Shown one piece after another: positions 21,525-28,726 of a stretch of 64,000 bases of DNA (its first letter is position 1; the number at the start of each line of letters is the position of its first letter). The translations under genes were made by a program, and so were the position numbers. Source of the DNA: a virus; the IMG/VR virus record IMGVR_UViG_3300047444_000069, positions 64,001 through 128,000 of that record; one strand, given 5' to 3'. The notes under the pieces are model-generated. The model had not been told where the DNA came from. It did no database searches and saw only the letters and a program-made list of their open reading frames with translations.

Positions 21525-21737
21525 TTACCGCGTGATTGTGAGTGCTTCGTAGACACGGAATTTGCTACCCGGATATTTGTCTTGAAATTGACCACAAAGA
21601 ATCTTCGCGTCGCCCTTATCGTCAAGGGGTGTGTCGTTGATGATGTTCCATCCATAGACGCCTTCGAAGCCTTCAACGTTCCAACCTGTGTGATTGGTTG
21701 CCAAAGGCAGACCGTCTTCATCAAATTTGGTCTGCAT
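21525..21737 (-). CDS. small early protein, unknown
   Basis: The 70-aa protein (MQTKFDEDGLPLATNHTGWN) has many glycine and aromatic residues (GFEGVYGWNIIND), suggesting a small beta fold. It is separated from its neighbours by only 4 and 28 bases. The function is unknown. Confidence 0.6.
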   Translation of the reverse strand: MQTKFDEDGLPLATNHTGWNVEGFEGVYGWNIINDTPLDDKGDAKILCGQFQDKYPGSKFRVYEALTITR

Positions 21738-21741
21738 GGTT

Positions 21742-22137
21742 TCAGTCCTCTTGTTTCTTTAGTTCGATGTCCAGCAACTTTGCTGCTTCGCGGATGTTCG
21801 CTTCGCTGACTTCAGACCGGTACAGATTTGCTATCTTGCGATGGAAGTCGTTATAGACCGCATCACGCTTGCGATCCGCATTCCATTGGTATTCGCTGAT
21901 GACCAGTTGACGACGATTTTGCGAATAACCTTCAGACTTCTCGTAGCCGGTATCACGCTCGAACTGTGATTCGAGCGACCACTTACCCATATTTTTGACC
22001 GTCACGTACTTGCGTCCAACCTTCACGACTTCACACGGTTCAAGACCGTTCTTATCGCTGTCGCGATAGCGGGTGATCGTCATGAACAGTCCATCGCCAA
22101 CTTTCAGTTCAACGAATTTTCCCTGTCTTTCTTCCAT
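21742..22137 (-). CDS. early protein, paralogue of the gene at 11137
   Basis: The 131-aa protein has an SH3-like beginning (FVELKVGDGLFMTITRYRD) and a helical C-terminus whose DRKRDAVYNDFHRKI element recurs in the protein at 11137-11577. The Shine-Dalgarno AAAGGAAGAAACA precedes ATG 22137. It may bind nucleic acid. The duplication across two early islands suggests a useful but unknown early function. Confidence 0.65.
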   Translation of the reverse strand: MEERQGKFVELKVGDGLFMTITRYRDSDKNGLEPCEVVKVGRKYVTVKNMGKWSLESQFERDTGYEKSEGYSQNRRQLVISEYQWNADRKRDAVYNDFHRKIANLYRSEVSEANIREAAKLLDIELKKQED

Positions 22138-22274
22138 TGTTTCTTCCTTTCTTCACATGCGGCTGTACAACAAATCCAACAGTCGCACACGTATTCGGCT
22201 TCGCCGCGTTCCCACTTCATCCGGGCAATCTCACGACGACACCACTCAGCTTCAAAGTCAAGCACCGAACTCAT
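22104..22274 (-). CDS. small cysteine-rich early protein
   Basis: The ATG at 22274 (MSSVLDFEAEWCRREIARMK) overlaps the stop of the upstream gene and gives 56 aa. A cysteine cluster CDCWICCTAAC sits between two charged helices, so a zinc-bound helical hairpin is possible. It overlaps the next gene by 34 bases. Confidence 0.6.
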   Translation of the reverse strand: MSSVLDFEAEWCRREIARMKWERGEAEYVCDCWICCTAACEERKKQWKKDRENSLN

Positions 22275-22494
22275 GGGCGGGCACATCCAGATGAATTGCA
22301 CGGATGGCGTCCGACACGACGAGTGCAGCTTCTTCGGTCAAGCGGATCAACTTTTCTTCTTCGCCAACATTGTTCTTGTTGATGAACTTCAGGACGTAAT
22401 CGCCGCCCTTGATGCGATAGACCGTCACGTCGCGCTGGTCGTCCAACGTTGCACCGATGCCGCGCGTCACGTCTACTTCTTCACTTTGTTGCAT
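22258..22494 (-). CDS. small early protein, unknown
   Basis: The 78-aa protein (MQQSEEVDVTRGIGATLDDQ) has strands RDVTVYRIKGGDYVLKF and a helix ALVVSDAIRAIHLD, i.e. a compact alpha/beta fold. It overlaps the upstream gene by 14 bases. No family was recognised. Confidence 0.6.
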   Translation of the reverse strand: MQQSEEVDVTRGIGATLDDQRDVTVYRIKGGDYVLKFINKNNVGEEEKLIRLTEEAALVVSDAIRAIHLDVPAHEFGA

Positions 22495-22786
22495 ACTTGG
22501 CCTGTAGTCTCTTTAGTTCCGCTTGTTCGCGGTTTTGTGTTTCAAGTTCCCACATCGTCTCATTAGCGATGCGATGGTTGTACTGAAGGTCATTTTCCAG
22601 ACCCATCTCGAACACGCCAACATACTCGTATTCGTCGTAAGGTGCGCTGGTCATGTCGATTTCCGCATCTTCGCCGTACTGCTTGGCGTAATAGTCCAAC
22701 TGTTCGCGCAAGTCTTTGATCGTCGTGTATGACAGATCGAGACTGCCGACCTCGCGCCGAATCTTCTTCCGTGTCAGATTCGGCAT
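22481..22786 (-). CDS. early protein, unknown
   Basis: The ATG at 22786 (MPNLTRKKIRREVGSLDLSY) overlaps the preceding TGA and gives 101 aa. IKDLREQLDYYAKQYGEDAE followed by an acidic strand region recalls small phage proteins with a coil and strand pattern of unknown role. The C-terminus is helical and basic. Confidence 0.6.
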   Translation of the reverse strand: MPNLTRKKIRREVGSLDLSYTTIKDLREQLDYYAKQYGEDAEIDMTSAPYDEYEYVGVFEMGLENDLQYNHRIANETMWELETQNREQAELKRLQAKYATK

Positions 22787-22983
22787 CAGTAGCGCCTCAC
22801 CCGAACTTCGTGGCCGCACGGCGGACACTGGATGTAGTTATACAAGTCTCGACCGCCCGCATAATCGGAATGGAAACCCTCTTTGATGTCCTTCGGGACG
22901 TATTGTAACGTAGCCCCACAGTTGCGACAAACTGTTTCTTTCACCACAGACGGGTGTGGTTGTGTTGAGACGACAGTGACCAT
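22786..22983 (-). CDS. zinc-ribbon protein, paralogue of 18506-18718
   Basis: The ATG at 22983 sits in a TAATG overlap and gives 65 aa. Cysteine pairs CRNC and CPPC frame DIKEGFHSDYAGGRDLYNY. The arrangement closely follows that of the 18506 protein. A nucleic-acid or RNA-polymerase adaptor role would suit a zinc ribbon, but nothing specific is visible. Confidence 0.7.
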   Translation of the reverse strand: MVTVVSTQPHPSVVKETVCRNCGATLQYVPKDIKEGFHSDYAGGRDLYNYIQCPPCGHEVRVRRY

Positions 22984-23441
22984 TAGTGTTTCAGGGTGAT
23001 TGGGGTGTAGCCCATCAGTTCGCTGGTCTTGACTTCCAACTGCACGACCGGACGACCATTCTTGGACTTGACCCACATGTTATCAGAATTGGGAATGAAT
23101 GTGTTCAGACGGATTTGTTGGATGTCGTCACGATACTCGCTGAAGATCATCACAGCGAAGTCGCCATACTTGACAAACACGTCCTGATCCTTCAGGAGCG
23201 TGGAACCATGCTTCTCGAAGACGTAGCTCAACAGCTTGAACATGAACAGGCGGTCTTCCCGTTTGGCGAAGTCGCGATCCACCATGCGTTCGGGGAAGTG
23301 CTTTGAGATGAACACCCGCGCGTTCTGGGCGTAACACTTCGTCAGGATCGACCGTAGTGGCCCTGACGTGAAACGTTGGTAATCCCGCGCCAGTTCGTTC
23401 ACCTTGGCGCGCTTCACAAGTCCTTCAGTCGTGCAAGCCAT
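22983..23441 (-). CDS. first gene of early operon B, unknown
   Basis: The 152-aa protein (MACTTEGLVKRAKVNELARD) is promoter-proximal behind 23509-23537. It has helical segments (EDRLFMFKLLSYVFEKHG) followed by strands (FVKYGDFAVMIFSEYRDD and VVQLEVKTSELMGY). I do not recognise it. Its position as first early gene makes it a candidate host-takeover factor. Confidence 0.65.
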   Translation of the reverse strand: MACTTEGLVKRAKVNELARDYQRFTSGPLRSILTKCYAQNARVFISKHFPERMVDRDFAKREDRLFMFKLLSYVFEKHGSTLLKDQDVFVKYGDFAVMIFSEYRDDIQQIRLNTFIPNSDNMWVKSKNGRPVVQLEVKTSELMGYTPITLKH

Positions 23442-23508
23442 TTTCTACATCCTCTAGTTTCTTTACATTGTTATCCGAGATTGGGCGCGAGTGATCACGC
23501 TGGAAACC

Positions 23509-23537
23509 ATCATACCAGACGTGGGAGAAGATTGCAA
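23509..23537 (-). promoter_or_regulatory. sigma70 early promoter for operon B
   Basis: The minus strand reads TTGCAA, 17 bases, TATGAT, with TGG immediately before the -10. It leads to the gene starting at 23441 after about 60 bases. Confidence 0.7.
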
Positions 23538-23620
23538 CACGTTTGTTGGAATTTCACAGATGCCCACGTTTGTCCGAAATCCTTACCCATTTTTCGGACA
23601 AAAGTCAAGCGTCTGGACGA

Positions 23621-23657
23621 AAAAAATCCCGCAAGTTCGGGCAAGACCTTGCGGGAT
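23621..23657 (-). terminator. rho-independent terminator (minus strand)
   Basis: ATCCCGCAAG (23626-23635) pairs with CTTGCGGGAT (23648-23657), and on the minus strand the stem is followed by a run of T residues. It would end the transcript of the small gene at 23691-23879. A second hairpin, ACCCGG..CCGGGT (23661-23680), lies just before it. Confidence 0.85.
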
Positions 23658-23690
23658 GAAACCCGGCGAGACAACCGGGTAGGAACTAAT

Positions 23691-23879
23691 TCAGGAAACT
23701 ACAGGTTTGATGGTTTGATGTGTCAATTCCATACGGGCACGATGGCCGCTGGCGGCGCAACGGTACAGCAACGCCATCTGGAACTTACCATCCCTGTCTG
23801 CCGTGGCCGCAAGTAGGTCGAACATCTCAACGCTACGGGCACGGTCTGCTTGTGCTGCTGTCGTGCTGGCAATCGTCAT
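23691..23879 (-). CDS. small minus-strand protein, unknown
   Basis: ATG 23879 is preceded by GGGAG at a good distance and gives 62 aa (MTIASTTAAQADRARSVEMF). The product looks helical and basic toward the C-terminus. It is followed by a clear terminator and so forms its own transcription unit, separate from the early operon downstream. No matching promoter was identified on its strand. Confidence 0.6.
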   Translation of the reverse strand: MTIASTTAAQADRARSVEMFDLLAATADRDGKFQMALLYRCAASGHRARMELTHQTIKPVVS

Positions 23880-23964
23880 CCGTGACACTCCCATAAATAT
23901 TAGAGGAATCTCCTTCAAACCGTTCCAACGGGTACAGCGAGAAAACCTTACCACGTTGGGCTGA

Positions 23965-23985
23965 CTAAATAAAGCCCCATAAATA
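23965..23985 (+). promoter_or_regulatory. tandem late promoters for the gp25-gp6 operon
   Basis: CTAAATA (23965-23971) and ATAAATA (23979-23985) lie in tandem. A further ATAAATA is at 23893-23899. The first of the pair would start RNA near 23977, leaving about 20 bases before ATG 23998; the second would leave almost no leader. Confidence 0.6.
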
Positions 23986-23997
23986 TTCGGATCGACT

Positions 23998-24402
23998 ATG
24001 GCTATCACTGTTTCCCAAACGAATGTCGTGTTCCGTGACTTGGACTTGGCCTTCAGTTCAAACCCAATTACGGGCGATGTTGCACGCAAGTATGACGAGA
24101 ATGCGGTGAAACAGTCGATCAAGTCGCTGATCCTGATGAAACCGTATGAATCACCGTTTCACCCGGAAATCTCGTCACAGGTCCACAACCTTCTGTTCGA
24201 ACTGGCAACCCCGGTCACTCAAGAACTGATCAAGACCTCGATTACTCAGGTCATCAGTAAGTTCGAACCGCGCGTCGCCTCATTTGCCATCTCTGTTCAA
24301 GACGATATGGACAACAACGCATATGCGATCACGGTGCAATTCATCGTCAAGGGTTCGAACAAGACGGTCACACTCAATACACTGCTTAACAGGCTTCGAT
24401 AA
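23998..24402 (+). CDS. gp25: baseplate wedge subunit, T4 gp25
   Basis: The 134-aa length matches T4 gp25 (132 aa). FSSNPITGDVARKYDENAVK and the segment MKPYESPFHPEISSQVHNLL are characteristic of this family of lysozyme-like wedge proteins, which belong to the conserved core of contractile tails. The stop overlaps the gp6 ATG by one base. Confidence 0.95.
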   Translation: MAITVSQTNVVFRDLDLAFSSNPITGDVARKYDENAVKQSIKSLILMKPYESPFHPEISSQVHNLLFELATPVTQELIKTSITQVISKFEPRVASFAISVQDDMDNNAYAITVQFIVKGSNKTVTLNTLLNRLR

Positions 24403-26207
24403 TGACAAATACAATTACAAATCTGGATTTTGATGACATCAAAGCTGGCCTGAAAGCGTATCTGCAATCTCAGGACGACATCACAGATTTTGATTACGAA
24501 GGGTCGGCCATCTCGCGCGTGCTGGATGTCCTTTCGTTGAATACACACTACAACGCGTTCCTCGCGAATGCAGTGTTCAACGAATCCTTCCTTGCTACGG
24601 CCATCAAGCGGGCCAATGCGGTCACGCGTGCAGGGGAGTTCGGCTATGTCGCGCGGTCGGCAAAGTCGGCCACGGCGGTCGTTGCGGTTGACATTGTGGA
24701 CCCGGAACAGACCCCGATCAACCTGTCGATGGACAAGTACAGCGCATTCCAAACCAGTATCAACGGTGCGGACTACACCTTCTACACCATCGATGCGGTC
24801 ACGACCCCGTTGGTGGACGGTGCATATGAGTTCGCCAGTGTCAAGATTTACGAAGGCAAGCTGCTGTCCAACACCTACGTCTATGATGGCGTCAGCAAAC
24901 CGTCCTTCATGATTCCCAATAGTGACATCGATCTGGACACGCTGACAGTCACGGTGCAAAACAGTACGACTGATTCGTTGACGACCAAGTACACCTTCAC
25001 GGACACGATCCAAGGTGTGACGGGTACGACGCCTGTGTTCTTCATTAAGGAGAATGCGCAGGAACAGTACGAAGTCTACTTTGGTGACGGCGTGATCGGC
25101 CAAGCTTTGACGGCTGGAAACGTAGTTGCCCTGACATATCTGGTGTCATCCAAGGCGGCAGCGAACGTCTCGGCCAAGTTCGTGCAGAACTTCACCTTCA
25201 CTGGTGACATTGGCGGCAATACAGGCGTCACGGTGCGCACGGTCAGCAACAGTATTGGTGGTGCAGATAAAGAAGACTTGGCATCCGTGCAGTTCAATGC
25301 GCCGCTGTCGCTGGCATCGGGCAAGCGTCTGATCACATCGGACGACTATCTGGTTGGCCTGAGTAACGGTGTGACATCTGTCGATGCGGTGTCCGTCTGG
25401 GGCGGTGAGGACAACAATCCTCCGGTCTATGGCAAGGTCTTCATCTCCCTGAAGCCGTTTGATGGCTATGTCATCTCGGAACAGGTCAAGAGTGACATCA
25501 CGGCCAATATCCTCAACAAGCAGGGCAATCGCCTGATTACGCCTGTGTTTGTGGACCCGGACTATCTGTACCTGACACTGAACGTGGTCGCTTCCTATGA
25601 CCCGAATTTGACCTCTGTTGGGTCGGATGACATTGCGGGCTACATCACGAACACGATCAACACGTATTTCACTAATGATCTGTCGAAGTACAAGAAGAAG
25701 TTCCTGTTCTCGCGCCTCTCGAAGCTGATCGACAACACCAATGATGCGATCCAGTCGAACATCATGACGATCAGCCTTCAAAAACGCCAGACGTTCCCGT
25801 ACAACTTTCCGACGACCATCGATATGTTGTTTGGTATGGCACTCACGCCGGGTTCGCTGAAGTCCAATGTCTTCACCTATTCGGTAGGGGACCAGTTCAA
25901 CGTTGCGTCGATGTTCATTGATGACGGCGCGGGCAACATCAGTGTGCAGGATTGGACCACACTGAGTATCCTTGCCCCGAACATTGGTACGGTGAACTAC
26001 ACAACGGGCGAAATCATCATCAAGGACTTCGTGATTACGGGTCTGATGGGCGACGTTGAGAACATCATCATCAACGCAACACCAAAGAATGTTGTGACTG
26101 ACGTTGATTCAAACAAGAACCAGATCATCATGCTTGATGATTCGACCAAGAACAATTTGGCGAACATTTCATCCGGCCTGACGGTCGCAGTTGTGGCGGC
26201 AAGCTAA
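24402..26207 (+). CDS. gp6: baseplate wedge subunit, T4 gp6
   Basis: The 601-aa protein is slightly shorter than T4 gp6 (660 aa). The N-terminus FDDIKAGLKAYLQSQDDITD and FDYEGSAISRVLDVLSLNTH is diagnostic of gp6, which forms the inner ring of the baseplate as a dimer per wedge. YEVYFGDGVIGQAL is a second conserved element. The order gp25-gp6 is as in other T4-like phages, with overlapping stop and start codons on both sides. Confidence 0.93.
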   Translation: MTNTITNLDFDDIKAGLKAYLQSQDDITDFDYEGSAISRVLDVLSLNTHYNAFLANAVFNESFLATAIKRANAVTRAGEFGYVARSAKSATAVVAVDIVDPEQTPINLSMDKYSAFQTSINGADYTFYTIDAVTTPLVDGAYEFASVKIYEGKLLSNTYVYDGVSKPSFMIPNSDIDLDTLTVTVQNSTTDSLTTKYTFTDTIQGVTGTTPVFFIKENAQEQYEVYFGDGVIGQALTAGNVVALTYLVSSKAAANVSAKFVQNFTFTGDIGGNTGVTVRTVSNSIGGADKEDLASVQFNAPLSLASGKRLITSDDYLVGLSNGVTSVDAVSVWGGEDNNPPVYGKVFISLKPFDGYVISEQVKSDITANILNKQGNRLITPVFVDPDYLYLTLNVVASYDPNLTSVGSDDIAGYITNTINTYFTNDLSKYKKKFLFSRLSKLIDNTNDAIQSNIMTISLQKRQTFPYNFPTTIDMLFGMALTPGSLKSNVFTYSVGDQFNVASMFIDDGAGNISVQDWTTLSILAPNIGTVNYTTGEIIIKDFVITGLMGDVENIIINATPKNVVTDVDSNKNQIIMLDDSTKNNLANISSGLTVAVVAAS

Positions 26208-28183
26208 TGAACAACATTTCTTCGCTGATTCAGTCTCAGTTTCCGCAGTTCGTACAGGAGGACTATCCTGCACTGATTGCGTTTATTGAGGCTTATTACA
26301 AATACCTCGAACTTGAGAAGAACCCACAAGACATCCTCTCGAACCTGATCGCATATGCGGACATCGACAGGACGCTGGATGAATTCGTTTCCAAGTTCGA
26401 GAAGCAGTACTTGAATGGTCTGCCCCAAGAAGTGAAAGGGGACAAGCGCACCTTCATGAAGTATGTGAAGGACTTGTACAACACCAAGGGTACTGAGGAA
26501 TCGTTCCGACTGTTGTTCCGTCTTCTGTTTAACGAAGAAATCGAGATTGTTTATCCCAAACAACAGATGCTTCGTCTCTCGGATGGTAAGTGGTCCCAAC
26601 GAGTGTCGGTCAAGGTGGTTCTTGATCCGGGCGTCGATGTAACAAATGTACTGAACAAGAAGATCAAGATTTGGACGATGAATGGTGTCATCAACACCTA
26701 CATCAAGGATTTCATCTTCCAGTCAGACGAAATTTACGAAATCTTCATCGACAAGACGTTTGGTATCAACATCGCGCCGGGTGATCGTGTCACTGGTATG
26801 GACTTCGGCGCGACCACGGTCCCGACCACTACCAAGATGCTGATCACATCACCCGGCAACGGTTTTCACGTTGGACAGGTGTTTGATGTCTCATCGGTTC
26901 TGGGTACGGGCACGAAGATCAAGGTCACGAAGATCGACGCCAATGGCGGCATTAAGCGTGCGGCCTTCATCCAGTTCGGTACGGGGTATGAAGCGGACTT
27001 CATGGTCCAATTCGCATCCTCGCAACGTACATCTGGCGCACTCGATCCGTTCCAGTCCTACACGAACGGCTTCAAGGAAAACGTGCTGGTCACGAAGGTC
27101 ACGTACTTTGCTTCAGATTACGTGGCAATTGACTATTCGGGTCAAGTGGTGGGTTCGTCTGTCTTGGATGATTATCGCCCAGACAATGCACAAGCTGCGA
27201 CCACACAGCCCGCAGTGATTCAGTTCTACCTTGGCGCACTGTGTACCTATCGCGGCGAGTACACCACGGCGGACGGCTTCCTGTCGGATGTCAACGTGAT
27301 TCAGGACGGCTACCTCTATCAAGACTTCAGCTACGTCATCAAGTCGCAGCAGAAGATTGAGGACTACGCAGCAGTTGTCAAGAAACTGTGTCACCCGGCT
27401 GGCACGATCATGTTCGGGGAGATGTCCCTTGATTCTGACGTGGATGTGGGCGTGACCTATGAGTACTTCAAGGTTCTGGCCGAACAGTTGCGCATGACGG
27501 ACATTGCAACATCGTCCGATTCGATGACGTTTGCCACTGGCAAGGCGTTGATTGATTCTCTGGCTGGTTCTGTAGATGCCATCGCATTCTCCACTGGCAA
27601 GGCACTGACGGACACGCTGGCTGGTTCGACAGAATCGGTAGCCAAGCTGACCGGTAAGGCACTGACGGACGCTCTCGCGGGTTCTGTCGATGCCATCGCG
27701 TTGTTGACTGGTAAGAACCTGACGGATGCACTGACCGGTTCGACTGATGCCATCTCGACATTCGTGACCCTGAAGGTATTGGCTGATGCACTGACCGGTT
27801 CTTTGGATTCGGCAACGATTGAGACTGACAAGGCACTGACGGACGCTCTCGCGGGTTCTGTTGATGCCATCTCGACATTCGTGACAGGTAAGAACGTCAC
27901 GGACACGCTGGCTGGTTCATCCGAGACGGTGACGTTCGCAACCGGCAAGGCACTGGCGGACAGTCTGGCCGGGATCATCGAAGCACTCGCAATCGCAACC
28001 AGTACCGGGTTCGTAGACAGTCTGGTCGGTTCAGACGATAGCGGCATTGTACTAAATACTAGTAGGCCAATTGCCGATTCATTGTCTGGTTCGGACGATT
28101 CAAGCATCTCGGCTTATCTGTTCAACTACTCGGACGTAACTTATTTTGCCGACTCATCCTATGTTGGCACATCCGTAATGTAA
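26207..28183 (+). CDS. baseplate wedge-type structural protein at the gp7 position, with C-terminal repeats
   Basis: The 658-aa protein begins with a helical domain (FPQFVQEDYPALIAFIEAYY; DLYNTKGTEESFRLLFRLLF) that I recall from baseplate genes next to gp6 in many non-enteric T4-like phages. Residues to about 430 are a beta-rich body. From residue 437 to about 631 there are some ten repeats of 18-20 residues with a TGKALTDALAGS core. T4 gp7 (1032 aa) is not clearly similar, so equivalence is positional only. Confidence 0.7.
   Translation: MNNISSLIQSQFPQFVQEDYPALIAFIEAYYKYLELEKNPQDILSNLIAYADIDRTLDEFVSKFEKQYLNGLPQEVKGDKRTFMKYVKDLYNTKGTEESFRLLFRLLFNEEIEIVYPKQQMLRLSDGKWSQRVSVKVVLDPGVDVTNVLNKKIKIWTMNGVINTYIKDFIFQSDEIYEIFIDKTFGINIAPGDRVTGMDFGATTVPTTTKMLITSPGNGFHVGQVFDVSSVLGTGTKIKVTKIDANGGIKRAAFIQFGTGYEADFMVQFASSQRTSGALDPFQSYTNGFKENVLVTKVTYFASDYVAIDYSGQVVGSSVLDDYRPDNAQAATTQPAVIQFYLGALCTYRGEYTTADGFLSDVNVIQDGYLYQDFSYVIKSQQKIEDYAAVVKKLCHPAGTIMFGEMSLDSDVDVGVTYEYFKVLAEQLRMTDIATSSDSMTFATGKALIDSLAGSVDAIAFSTGKALTDTLAGSTESVAKLTGKALTDALAGSVDAIALLTGKNLTDALTGSTDAISTFVTLKVLADALTGSLDSATIETDKALTDALAGSVDAISTFVTGKNVTDTLAGSSETVTFATGKALADSLAGIIEALAIATSTGFVDSLVGSDDSGIVLNTSRPIADSLSGSDDSSISAYLFNYSDVTYFADSSYVGTSVM
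27515..28100 (+). repeat. about ten 18-20 residue coding repeats
   Basis: Units read for example SVDAIAFSTGKALTDTLAG, STESVAKLTGKALTDALAG and SVDAIALLTGKNLTDALTG. Some stretches (GCACTGACGGACGCTCTCGC) recur exactly at DNA level, at 27659 and 27834, pointing to recent duplication. The pattern suggests a fibrous, beta-structured extension. Confidence 0.85.
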
Positions 28184-28203
28184 ATTAAGGAAACCAAACC
28201 AAA

Positions 28204-28647
28204 ATGCTGAAAGAAACATTTCAAGCTGTCGGCACACTGAAGATTGAACACCGTGATGCCAACGGCAAACTGATCGAAGAACGTAACCTGAAGAACCTGA
28301 TCACCGATCTGGGTAAGGGCTTCATCGCTGCACGCATGTCCGCAACGGGCACGCCGACCGCGATGTCGCACATGGCTATCGGTACAGGCACGACCGCCGC
28401 ATCGGGCGCACAAACGACACTGGTGACGGAAGGCGGTCGTTCGGCCCTCACGTCCACGACTGTTAGCACGAACACCGTGACCTATGTCGCGACGTTCGGC
28501 GCGGGTGTTGGTACGGGTGCAGTGACCGAAGCGGGTATCTTCAACGCTTCGTCAGCGGGCACGATGCTGAACCGTACTGTGTTCTCGGCCATCAACAAGG
28601 GCGCGAGCGACACAATTACAATTACGTGGGTTGTAACCATCCAGTAA
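28204..28647 (+). CDS. small structural protein, tail-associated
   Basis: The 147-aa protein has the segments LITDLGKGFIAARM, MSHMAIGTGTTAA and NTVTYVATFGAG, a pattern I recall in small virion proteins near tail-fibre genes of various phages. The C-terminus ends in strands (SDTITITWVVTIQ). The Shine-Dalgarno AAGGAAACCAAACC precedes the ATG. A role at the baseplate periphery is inferred from position between the wedge genes. Confidence 0.6.
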   Translation: MLKETFQAVGTLKIEHRDANGKLIEERNLKNLITDLGKGFIAARMSATGTPTAMSHMAIGTGTTAASGAQTTLVTEGGRSALTSTTVSTNTVTYVATFGAGVGTGAVTEAGIFNASSAGTMLNRTVFSAINKGASDTITITWVVTIQ

Positions 28648-28675
28648 GGTTCACGTAATTTAGTTGTAAAAGATT

Positions 28676-28701
28676 GGCAGTCCTGATGATTCGGGACTGC
28701 C
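28676..28701 (+). other. intergenic hairpin before gp8
   Basis: GGCAGTCC (28676-28683) pairs with GGACTGCC (28694-28701) around a 10-base loop. There is no T-run after it, so it is more likely an RNA-processing or partial attenuation site than a terminator. Confidence 0.5.
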
Positions 28702-28726
28702 GGGATAGATTCACATGGGATAAACA

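Noticed and set aside
23491-23682. 63-codon plus-strand frame before the terminator
   Set aside because: It overlaps the early promoter and the terminator hairpins and has no ribosome site.
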